From a virus: a stretch of DNA of 33,291 nucleotides. Location: the IMG/VR virus record IMGVR_UViG_3300020183_000274, positions 1 to 33,291 of that record. One strand, given 5' to 3'. The stretch's first letter is position 1; the number at the start of each line of letters is the position of its first letter. The notes below the pieces were generated by a model that searched no databases, was not told where the DNA came from, and saw only the letters and a program-made list of their open reading frames with translations. The translations under genes and the position numbers were made by a program. Positions 25,549 through 31,249 of this stretch are shown piece after piece.

Positions 25549-25561
25549 CTTCATATCTTAG
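25530..25561 (+). promoter_or_regulatory. Bacteroidota-type promoter P8
   Basis: TTTG (25530-25533), 20 nt, TATCTTAG (25554-25561), before the ATG at 25590. Local sequence ATATTTGGC(A/G)GAG is shared with P2. Confidence 0.7.
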
Positions 25562-25589
25562 CACTTTAATTAATAAAAAAATATACATC

Positions 25590-25865
25590 ATGGACAACAT
25601 AAAAGCAATTTATGTAACTAAAGACAAATCTTGGTTTTCAACGAGAAGATATAACGGATCTTGGCATCCAATAAATATGGATACTACTGATGGTTTGGAT
25701 CACTCAATAATGGTCTACGAAAGTTGGTATCAATTTATTGACATGATGGAAGAAGATGTTGAAAATGCACATGAAGAATTGACTGATCAACAAGTTGAAG
25801 AATATTTCAATATGTTTATTGATCATATGGAAAATTGGGGTTGGGAAGTTAAAATATCAAACTAA
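25590..25865 (+). CDS. Hypothetical acidic early protein, 91 residues
   Basis: No family recognised. It has an N-terminal strand pair (AIYVTKDKSWFSTRRYNGSW) and an acidic helical C-terminal half (FIDMMEEDVENAHEEL, EYFNMFIDHMENWGWEVKIS). It is the last gene of the promoter-rich early block and is followed by an intrinsic terminator. Confidence 0.6.
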   Translation: MDNIKAIYVTKDKSWFSTRRYNGSWHPINMDTTDGLDHSIMVYESWYQFIDMMEEDVENAHEELTDQQVEEYFNMFIDHMENWGWEVKISN

Positions 25866-25871
25866 ATTAAT

Positions 25872-26300
25872 CTATTTCAATCCCCTTTGTGAATAACTTA
25901 GGGGATTTTTTTCACCATTGGGTAACCAAATTGATGCATTTTTTGCTGGTCTAATTTTTTCCTGCAATCCATATTTCAAACAAAAATCTTTGTGAACATT
26001 GTTCGGATCAAATCCCAACTTCTCCATAAACTCATACATCTCCATATAGTCCTGTTTGGTGCAAGCTGTCATCTTAGCCATGCTGCCTGAATTGGTCATA
26101 CCTCTTTTCTTTTTGGGTTTTGGTTCTCTAACTTCAACCTTCCATCGTTGGAAACAAATCTTACATCTTTTCATGAATCCGCCCTTACAATGTTCACACT
26201 TATAGAAATGTTCCAATCCTTTCAACCTTTTACAATCAGCACAGACCCTATTTATTTCCCCATTAGTCGTCTGTAATTCTTTTTTTGATATCTTACTCAT
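25872..26300 (-). CDS. Zinc-finger-like protein (only minus-strand gene)
   Basis: 142 basic residues. Three CxxC pairs lie at Cys20/23, Cys35/38 and Cys46/49, in a frame (CxxCKRLKGLEHFYK ... CKICFQRWK) resembling the zinc ribbon found in phage HNH-type endonucleases and small DNA-binding proteins. A Lys/Arg stretch follows (PKPKKKRG, 61-67), then a helical part (EFMEKLGFDPNNVHKDFCLK). No HNH catalytic His-Asn-His signature is visible, so I read it as a DNA- or RNA-binding zinc protein, perhaps a regulator. It is the only gene on this strand, converging on the early block and diverging from the initiator-like gene at 26390. This arrangement suits a control protein. Confidence 0.65.
   Translation of the reverse strand: MSKISKKELQTTNGEINRVCADCKRLKGLEHFYKCEHCKGGFMKRCKICFQRWKVEVREPKPKKKRGMTNSGSMAKMTACTKQDYMEMYEFMEKLGFDPNNVHKDFCLKYGLQEKIRPAKNASIWLPNGEKNPLSYSQRGLK
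25879..25912 (+). terminator. Intrinsic terminator of the early block
   Basis: An 8-bp stem (AATCCCCT 25879-25886 with AGGGGATT 25900-25907) with a 13-nt loop and a T-run reaching 25912. It lies inside the 3' end of the convergent minus-strand gene. Confidence 0.75.
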
Positions 26301-26315
26301 ACTAAAAAAAATAAT

Positions 26316-26333
26316 GTCTTAAATCGTCTTAAA
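26316..26333 (+). promoter_or_regulatory. Possible operator: two GTCTTAAA repeats
   Basis: GTCTTAAA at 26316-26323 and 26326-26333, a spacing of 10 bp (one helical turn), in the divergent region between the minus-strand zinc protein and the initiator-like gene. This arrangement would suit cooperative binding by a regulator. Confidence 0.4.
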
Positions 26334-26341
26334 ATAAATAG

Positions 26342-26373
26342 TTGGAAAATAAAAATTATTTTCCTTATACTTA
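26342..26373 (+). promoter_or_regulatory. Promoter candidate P9
   Basis: TTG (26342-26344), 21 nt, TATACTTA (26366-26373), before the ATG at 26390. It is a weaker match than P1, P2, P6 and P8. Confidence 0.4.
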
Positions 26374-26389
26374 TCAAAAACAATTTAAC

Positions 26390-26791
26390 ATGAAAAAATT
26401 TAAGAATGATGACCAAGAGCTTATTCGTAGCATTCTTGGGAAGGACAAATTCCTTATGTTGAACACGAAATTATTAATGAACTTAGGTCCAAATGCTGCG
26501 TGCATGATTACATATCTTTTGGACAAATTAGATTTCCTGTTGATGACAAAACAAATCGCATCAGCAGATGAGCCCTTCCAAGTTTATAGAAGAGATTTCA
26601 AAAGATCTCTTTCACTAAGCCCTTATCAGCAAAAAGTAATTGAGAAAGATTTATACAATTTCGGTATTCTTCTCGTTGAAGAAAAAAGATATCAAGGTGA
26701 GACATGGAATGATTACCAAATCAACTTAGAAGCTTTAGTTGAAGTTATAGATTCAACTCATTATTCGTTGGAACTACCTGAAAAAATATGA
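26390..26791 (+). CDS. Replication-initiator-like winged-helix protein
   Basis: 133 residues from the ATG at 26390; an upstream in-frame TTG at 26342 lies before the promoter and is less likely. It has a helical N-terminus with LMLNTKLLMNLGPNAACMIT and LLDKLDFLL, then a winged-helix pattern: FQVYRRDFKRSLSLSPYQQK, VIEKDLYNFGILLVEEKR and a wing ending in YQINLEALVEV. This layout (recognition helix starting at LSPYQQ, then LEELG-type helix and YxINxExL wing) is that of phage replication initiation or organiser proteins. It is followed within 40 nt by a large AT-rich dyad, which fits an origin or autoregulatory site. It is the best replication protein candidate in the window. Confidence 0.55.
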   Translation: MKKFKNDDQELIRSILGKDKFLMLNTKLLMNLGPNAACMITYLLDKLDFLLMTKQIASADEPFQVYRRDFKRSLSLSPYQQKVIEKDLYNFGILLVEEKRYQGETWNDYQINLEALVEVIDSTHYSLELPEKI

Positions 26792-26865
26792 AGCAGTGGG
26801 TTAAGTTTTTTGAGGCTGGGTTCTATATCTATTCTATATTATATTTTAATATTAAAAGAATATAG
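26788..26865 (+). CDS. Possible 25-residue hydrophobic peptide
   Basis: The ATG overlaps the initiator-like stop (ATGA). The peptide starts MKQWVKFFEAGFYIYSILYF and is hydrophobic and basic-ended. Its second half is encoded by the left arm and centre of the 26829 dyad, so the coding appearance may be accidental. Confidence 0.2.
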   Translation: MKQWVKFFEAGFYIYSILYFNIKRI

Positions 26866-26870
26866 AATAG
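26829..26870 (+). repeat. 42-nt AT-rich dyad (origin or operator candidate)
   Basis: Perfect 12-nt arms (CTATTCTATATT 26829-26840 and its complement 26859-26870) enclose a perfect 14-nt palindrome (TTTTAATATTAAAA, 26844-26857). Only ATA and G break the symmetry. No long T-run follows and the stem has almost no GC, so an intrinsic terminator is unlikely. It sits right after the initiator-like gene. Confidence 0.7.
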
Positions 26871-26915
26871 TTTTAGATAGGGTTAAAAAATTAGAGGGGG
26901 TGGTGAAAGAAACTT

Positions 26916-27188
26916 ATGTCCAAGATTGATGATTTACTTTTGACACAATTTGATGTTCCGGTATCGGCATACTTTTCTCTAACTGAAAAGCAGAAAGAAG
27001 AGATTACAAGAATCATCATAACCCAATATTTGAAAACCTTATCAAAAGAACCAGAACTAGCACCACACTACACTTATCATTTAGATTATCAATTATCCTA
27101 TGCGATAAAAAGAGAAGATTTTGAAAAAGCAGATATGATAAAAAGGGTAATAGAAAAAATTGAAGATCTGTTTGGAAAATTTGAATGA
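26916..27188 (+). CDS. Small protein with UVR-like C-terminal motif
   Basis: 90 residues. The C-terminal LSYAIKREDFEKADMIKRVI (about residues 64-83) resembles the UVR motif (L-x2-A-x4-D-F/Y-E-x-A-x2-I/L-R-D-x-I) seen in UvrB, UvrC, McsA and ClpC, where it makes a helical-hairpin protein contact. The N-terminal part is helical (SLTEKQKEEITRIIITQYLK). A role in replication, repair or protein contact is possible but not shown. It stands alone between the dyad and the cassette at 27193, 50 nt after the end of the 26788 peptide. Confidence 0.6.
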   Translation: MSKIDDLLLTQFDVPVSAYFSLTEKQKEEITRIIITQYLKTLSKEPELAPHYTYHLDYQLSYAIKREDFEKADMIKRVIEKIEDLFGKFE

Positions 27189-27192
27189 TGAT

Positions 27193-27201
27193 TATATTTA
27201 T
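27193..27201 (+). promoter_or_regulatory. TATATTTAT box with upstream TTTG (promoter candidate for the 27202 RNA)
   Basis: TTTG (27171-27174), 18 nt, TATATTTA (27193-27200). Mirrors the box at 23087 and likewise precedes a terminator-ended non-coding segment. Confidence 0.4.
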
Positions 27202-27283
27202 CAATGTGGGATTTTAGTCATTATTAATAAGCTCATCTTGAATTTTTTTTACCCACAACCCAGTATTCTTACTGGGTTTTTTT
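27202..27283 (+). ncRNA. Candidate structured small RNA B
   Basis: About 82 nt of non-coding DNA between a TATATTTAT box and an intrinsic terminator. TAATAAGCT (27225-27233) lies exactly 23 nt after the box, as in candidate A. Pairings are weaker than in A: 27201-27204 with 27238-27241, and 27203-27206 with 27219-27222, which cannot all form together. The shared geometry is the main argument. It could instead be the 3' untranslated end of the 26916 gene. Confidence 0.35.
27257..27283 (+). terminator. Intrinsic terminator after RNA B
   Basis: A perfect 9-bp stem (AACCCAGTA 27257-27265 with TACTGGGTT 27270-27278), a 4-nt TTCT loop, then Ts to 27283. Confidence 0.85.
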
Positions 27284-27298
27284 ATTTAATATACAACT

Positions 27299-27322
27299 TA
27301 TACCTACCTATACTATATTTAT
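27299..27322 (+). promoter_or_regulatory. TATACCTACCTATAC element plus TATATTTAT box before the winged-helix gene
   Basis: TATACCTACCTATAC (27299-27313) differs by one base from 23189-23203 in promoter P1, and begins 15 nt after the terminator T-run in both places. TATATTTAT (27314-27322) follows directly, 11 nt before the ATG at 27334. Likely promoter/operator of the 27334-28970 operon. No clear TTG is found at the usual distance. Confidence 0.45.
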
Positions 27323-27333
27323 AAAAAAAAGAC

Positions 27334-27597
27334 ATGGAAAAATTAACAAACCCAAGACACAAAGAAATCTACAGAATTTTGATGGAGGATATAAAGAAGA
27401 ATCCATCAGGATATTCAACACTCACAAACAACGAGATTTATGAATTGATGGATTTCAAGGTATCCCCATTCTCAATCAGAGATCATATCATAAAACTAGC
27501 CAACAAAAGAGTTATCCAAAAAGTTAATAATACTTGGATTGATGACAACTATCACCCGAGAGTAATCTATATGGGAACAAATAATGTTGTTGGATGA
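27334..27597 (+). CDS. Winged-helix DNA-binding protein
   Basis: 87 residues. A helical start (NPRHKEIYRILMEDIKKNPS) is followed by a helix-turn-helix-like TLTNNEIYELMDFKVSPFSI, then RDHIIKLANKRVIQKVNNTW, where the second half has the helix-strand-wing look of small winged-helix regulators. It probably binds DNA and may regulate its own operon, since a duplicated TATACC(A/T)ACCTATAC element lies just upstream. It overlaps the sigma-like gene by 14 nt, so the two are coupled. Confidence 0.6.
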   Translation: MEKLTNPRHKEIYRILMEDIKKNPSGYSTLTNNEIYELMDFKVSPFSIRDHIIKLANKRVIQKVNNTWIDDNYHPRVIYMGTNNVVG

Positions 27598-28114
27598 AAA
27601 CATAATTGATAGAATCTTGAATGACCTTTGGATTACTTCCAACTATGAAGAATTAAAAAAGATATGCAGATTTGTGTCAAAGAGTTATGATGTTGATGAT
27701 CTGCTTCATACTTGTGTGGAACAATTTTTAGTCAACAAAAAGGTAGGAGAACTTGACAACGCACAAAAACTATATTTCTTTACAAAGATTGTTAAGAACC
27801 AATTTCATTCACAAACATCCAAATATTATTACCAATTCAAAAAATCACAATCAGAAAATTTATTTGATATTGAAATAGTAGATGAACAATATGAAGAAGA
27901 TCCATTCAACATGAATTGGGTTCGAAAACAACTTGATGATATGAAACAAACCAAAGATTGGTATTACGGAAGATTGTTTGAATTATACATTGAAGAAGGA
28001 TGTTCAATAACAAATGTTTCCAAGAGAACAACAATACCAATCAACTCAGTATCAAGGGACATAAATAAAGTTAGAAAAGAATTAAACAAGAAAAGAAATG
28101 GGTTGCGGATGTAA
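27584..28114 (+). CDS. RNA polymerase sigma factor-like protein (ECF-like)
   Basis: 176 residues with a two-domain layout. Residues 23-80 resemble sigma region 2: YDVDDLLHTCVEQFLVN stands where sigma factors have D-x-x-D-L-x-Q, then LYFFTKIVKNQFHSQTSKYY. A linker (90-110) is acidic. Residues 126-168 resemble region 4: LFELYIEEGCSITNVSKRTT then PINSVSRDINKVRKEL, a helix-turn-helix that would read the -35 element. The N-terminal half is short and divergent, so it could bind RNA polymerase weakly or work as a regulator. Sigma-like proteins are frequent in Bacteroidota phages. It may direct the variant TATATTTAT promoters, which is speculation. It overlaps its neighbours on both sides. Confidence 0.6.
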   Translation: MLLDENIIDRILNDLWITSNYEELKKICRFVSKSYDVDDLLHTCVEQFLVNKKVGELDNAQKLYFFTKIVKNQFHSQTSKYYYQFKKSQSENLFDIEIVDEQYEEDPFNMNWVRKQLDDMKQTKDWYYGRLFELYIEEGCSITNVSKRTTIPINSVSRDINKVRKELNKKRNGLRM

Positions 28115-28385
28115 GCAAGCACGAGCAGAATCTTCAAAGATACAAGTCCTAAGACATGAAGATGCAATACAGATAATTGATCCTGAACCAATCACATATA
28201 CACAACAGGATATAAACAGAGCGAGAGCCTATCTCTTAATGTCAGGACACCCCCCAATGGAAAAGGAATGGTTCATAAGTTTTGTATCACATTACCTGAA
28301 AGAAACAATACAAGGATATTGTGATCAAATATGCAAAAAGAGAATAAATGAGAGATTGGATAAACTACAACAAAAATTAACATAA
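28098..28385 (+). CDS. Small protein with N-terminal MGCGC motif
   Basis: 95 residues. The N-terminus MGCGCKQARAESS has a closely spaced Cys pair, seen in small phage proteins of Bacteroidota, possibly for metal binding. The rest is helical (PITYTQQDINRARAYLLMSG, KEWFISFVSHYLKETI) with a late Cys pair (GYCDQICKKR). Function unknown. It overlaps the sigma-like gene by 17 nt, and its stop codon shares a base with the next start (TAATG), so it lies in a tight operon leading to the small terminase gene. Confidence 0.6.
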   Translation: MGCGCKQARAESSKIQVLRHEDAIQIIDPEPITYTQQDINRARAYLLMSGHPPMEKEWFISFVSHYLKETIQGYCDQICKKRINERLDKLQQKLT

Positions 28386-28798
28386 TGAAATTTGGAAGAC
28401 CAAAAAAGAAATTGAGTGACTTCCCGAAAGGATGGGAACTTAAACTATTGGAGATGGGTAGAGAAGGAATGATGGATGTTGATGCGAGAGTGTATCTTGG
28501 AGTTGCAAAGGATACATTCTATAGATTAATGGATGAAGAACCTTACTTTTTGGAAACCGTCAGCGCGATGAGGGAAGCATCACATACATGGTGGGCATCA
28601 ATCCCAAGAAAAGGCTTCAAAGATGGAACATCAAAGAACCTAAATTCAAACTTATATTCACTAGTAATGAGAAACAAGTTTGGTGATGAATGGAACACAG
28701 AAAAGAGAGTTGATATAACATCAGGTGGAGAAAAAATTGATTCAAATAAAAAAATTGAAATAGAAATAATCAAATCAAAACTTGAAAACAATGACTGA
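28385..28798 (+). CDS. Terminase small subunit
   Basis: 137 residues. The pattern is typical: a basic start (MKFGRPKKKLSDFPKGWELK), a helix-turn-helix region (DARVYLGVAKDTFYRLMDE), a segment around EASHTWWASIPRKGF, then LNSNLYSLVMRNKFGDEW and a polar tail with VDITSGGEK. The -WW- box and the N-x(5)-V/M-x-N-K/R-F-x-x-E-W motif recur in Bacteroidota phage small terminases. The protein recognises phage DNA and activates packaging with the large subunit, whose gene lies 2.4 kb downstream after two methyltransferases; usually the two are adjacent. Confidence 0.75.
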   Translation: MKFGRPKKKLSDFPKGWELKLLEMGREGMMDVDARVYLGVAKDTFYRLMDEEPYFLETVSAMREASHTWWASIPRKGFKDGTSKNLNSNLYSLVMRNKFGDEWNTEKRVDITSGGEKIDSNKKIEIEIIKSKLENND

Positions 28799-28970
28799 AG
28801 ACAAAGTGAAACTTAATCTGACCTTCTTACAATATAGGTTCTTATACAGAACTTTATTGGATAAATTGGAATACCTACAGAATGAGGATCAAACTCCTGC
28901 CATAAAAGAGTATTTCAAAATAATAAACTCAGTTAAAGAACAACTGTGGAAAAAAATGAATGACGAATGA
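28791..28970 (+). CDS. Hypothetical protein, 59 residues
   Basis: Starts at the ATG at 28791, overlapping the small terminase stop; an in-frame TTG 9 nt upstream is less likely. Helical, with LTFLQYRFLYRTLLDKLEYL and YFKIINSVKEQLWKK. No family recognised. Its stop overlaps the next start (ATGA). Confidence 0.55.
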   Translation: MTEDKVKLNLTFLQYRFLYRTLLDKLEYLQNEDQTPAIKEYFKIINSVKEQLWKKMNDE

Positions 28971-29581
28971 ATACAAGTCCAAACATGGAAAGATGTGATC
29001 TACCCATCATTAAAGAAATGGTAGATAAGTATGGTCTCAAAGGAGACATAATTGAATTTGGAACATTTACCTGTGAGTCAACTCTATTTCTGGCATCTCA
29101 GTTCCCCGATAGAAAGGTCTTTACGGTAGATCATTTTAAGGGATTGGAAAAGACATCAAAGTCATTACCATCAAGTAGTGATTGGACCGAAGGAGCATTC
29201 GCTCTTGGTCACCCTGATTATCAAGCAGGACATATCCCAAAGAACATTGAAGAAGCAAAAGAAAAATTATCAAGGAAGGAGAATATTAAACTCATTCTTT
29301 CTGATGTTCATGATCTGAGATATCCAAGTGATTATGGTATAATGGATATAGCAGCAGCAAACATTGATGTTGACATCTATGAACCAACAGTATCATCACT
29401 CAAATTCTTAATGGGTTGCAATTGGAGAGAGATCTTTATTCGTTTTGATGACTGGCACGGAAATGAGGCTGAGTATGATGAACATGAAAGACTGGCATTT
29501 ATTGAATGGATTGAGAAAACAGGATATGAATATGAAATAACTCATGGGGGTTACATCGGAGGTGTATTTGTAAAACGATAA
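28967..29581 (+). CDS. SAM-dependent methyltransferase, TylF/macrocin O-methyltransferase-like
   Basis: 204 residues. Motif I for S-adenosylmethionine binding is visible at residues 26-42 (GDIIEFGTFTCESTLFLA), with the acidic end of the next strand at Asp55 (FTVDHFKGLEKTS). Later IDVDIYEPTVSSLKFL and EIFIRFDDWHGNEA, followed by ERLAFIEWI, match the TylF/MycF-like O-methyltransferases, where the Asp residues bind a metal and position the hydroxyl substrate. The target here is unknown; sugars on virion or host surface are conceivable. It is embedded between small terminase and DNA methyltransferase genes in one operon. It is not a DNA methyltransferase of the D-P-P-Y kind. Confidence 0.7.
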   Translation: MNTSPNMERCDLPIIKEMVDKYGLKGDIIEFGTFTCESTLFLASQFPDRKVFTVDHFKGLEKTSKSLPSSSDWTEGAFALGHPDYQAGHIPKNIEEAKEKLSRKENIKLILSDVHDLRYPSDYGIMDIAAANIDVDIYEPTVSSLKFLMGCNWREIFIRFDDWHGNEAEYDEHERLAFIEWIEKTGYEYEITHGGYIGGVFVKR

Positions 29582-29582
29582 T

Positions 29583-30944
29583 ATGAATATAGATTTAAGA
29601 TTGGGGGATTGTTTGGAAGTCCTCAAGACATTACCTGATAATTCTGTTGATAGTGTAATTACAGACCCACCATATCACCTAACATCAATAGTTAAAAGAT
29701 TTGGTAAAGATGGTTCAGCACCAGCACAATTTGGAACTGATGGAGCATACGCAAGGGCATCAAAAGGTTTTATGGGAAAAGAATGGGACGGGGGAGATAT
29801 AGCATTTAGAACTGAAGTATGGGAAGAATGTTTAAGAGTATTAAAGCCAGGAGGTCATCTCATATCCTTCAGTCATAGTAGAACATATCACAGAATGGCT
29901 GTGGCAGTTGAAGACGCAGGGTTTGAGATAAGAGACCAAATACTTTGGCTTTACGGCAGCGGATTCCCGAAATCACATAACATCGGTAAATCGATTGATA
30001 AGATTGAAGGTAATGAGAGAGAGGTTGTTGGAACATCAAATGGAAAAGGATATTCAAGTATTCAAGAAAAAAACTTGGAACACGACAATAGACCCTATGT
30101 AGATGGATTGCCTTATCTAAAGGCTGATAGGACTTTAACCAAAGGTAATAGTGAATGGGAAGGTTGGGGAACAGCATTAAAACCAGCACACGAGCCTATG
30201 GTCTTGGCGAGAAAACCTTTAAGTGAGAAATCAATTGCGGAGAATGTATTAAAGCACGGAACAGGTGGAATCAATATTGATGGTAGTAGGATTGAATATG
30301 TTAGTGATTATGATAAAAAACATCAAGAAGATATAAGAAAAGGAACAGGAACATTTTTTGGTGGTGAAGGAGAAAGTAGATGCGAACAAATTGATATGAA
30401 TGGTAGATTTCCAGCAAACATAATCTTTGATGAAGAGGCGGGACAACTATTGGACGAACAGAGTGGGATTAGTAAGAGTGGAAAGAATAAATTAGAGAAA
30501 GGAACAGGTGGTATTTGGAATAAAGGGACAAACTTACCTATTGGACCAGAGTATGGAGACAAAGGGGGTGCGAGCCGCTTTTTTTATTGCGCTAAGGCAT
30601 CAAAGAAAGACCGAAACGAGGGATTAGATAATGAACCTAATAAAACAAAAAATAGAGTTAATTCTGGTGGATTAGAAAATGACCCAAGATGGGCACCAAT
30701 ACAAGTTAAGAACAATCACCCAACAGTTAAACCTACTGACCTAATGAGATACCTTATCAATCTTATTACCCCACCAAATGGAGTGGTATTAGACCCGTTT
30801 ATGGGTAGTGGTTCAACAGGTAAAGCAGCGATTAGATGTGGAGTAAGTTTCATCGGTATTGAGAAAGAACAGGAGTATATGGATATTGCGAAAGCGAGAA
30901 TAGAACACGAAAAGAATAAACCAATTCAAGGAAAATTATTATAA
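29583..30944 (+). CDS. DNA methyltransferase (N6-adenine/N4-cytosine type)
   Basis: 453 residues. The catalytic motif DPPY is at 28-31 and the SAM-binding motif DPFMGSGSTG is at 404-413, so DPPY precedes FxGxG with a long target-recognition part between, the beta-class order. Other supporting segments are VWEECLRVLKPGGHLISFSH near residue 90 and PTVKPTDLMRYLINLIT at about 379-395. DPPY is usual for N6-adenine methylation, while SPPY is more usual for N4-cytosine. No endonuclease partner is present nearby, so protection of phage DNA from host restriction is likely (inference). Its stop shares a base with the next start (TAATG). Confidence 0.9.
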   Translation: MNIDLRLGDCLEVLKTLPDNSVDSVITDPPYHLTSIVKRFGKDGSAPAQFGTDGAYARASKGFMGKEWDGGDIAFRTEVWEECLRVLKPGGHLISFSHSRTYHRMAVAVEDAGFEIRDQILWLYGSGFPKSHNIGKSIDKIEGNEREVVGTSNGKGYSSIQEKNLEHDNRPYVDGLPYLKADRTLTKGNSEWEGWGTALKPAHEPMVLARKPLSEKSIAENVLKHGTGGINIDGSRIEYVSDYDKKHQEDIRKGTGTFFGGEGESRCEQIDMNGRFPANIIFDEEAGQLLDEQSGISKSGKNKLEKGTGGIWNKGTNLPIGPEYGDKGGASRFFYCAKASKKDRNEGLDNEPNKTKNRVNSGGLENDPRWAPIQVKNNHPTVKPTDLMRYLINLITPPNGVVLDPFMGSGSTGKAAIRCGVSFIGIEKEQEYMDIAKARIEHEKNKPIQGKLL

Positions 30945-31075
30945 TGGCTAAATCAATAGCATCAAGTAGGAAAACTACATTTGGAAAAAGAAAAGGTGGT
31001 AAGGCAGTTAAAACTTATAACAAACATTCAAGTAAATCCACTTATCATAAACAATCTGCACGAAGACAAAAATAA
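30944..31075 (+). CDS. Small basic protein, 43 residues
   Basis: Very Lys/Arg/Ser-rich: it starts MAKSIASSRKTTFGKRKGGK and ends YHKQSARRQK, with about a third Lys or Arg. It is coupled to the methyltransferase by TAATG. Similar tiny FGKRK-type basic proteins occur near packaging genes of Bacteroidota phages. Nucleic-acid binding is likely, but its job is unknown. Confidence 0.6.
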   Translation: MAKSIASSRKTTFGKRKGGKAVKTYNKHSSKSTYHKQSARRQK

Positions 31076-31081
31076 TGAACC

Positions 31082-31249
31082 ATGCCAAGAAGTAGAGTAA
31101 GAGGAGGTCGTAAGGCTCACAACAAAAGAATTAAATTTAGAAATCAAATGTCTAAACATTATACAAAGATGTTTCAGAAAAAACTAAACGAAGCTATACA
31201 AGAAAAATTAAAGAGTGCCGATCAAAATACAAACAACACAAGTATTTGA
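31082..31249 (+). CDS. Small basic protein, 55 residues, overlapping the large terminase start
   Basis: Begins MPRSRVRGGRKAHNKRIKFR and then has a helical segment ending LNEAIQEKLKSAD. It is basic at the N-terminus, so nucleic-acid binding is plausible. Its last 35 nt overlap the start of the large terminase gene, so it probably sets the translation rate of TerL. It begins 6 nt after the preceding stop. Confidence 0.55.
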   Translation: MPRSRVRGGRKAHNKRIKFRNQMSKHYTKMFQKKLNEAIQEKLKSADQNTNNTSI

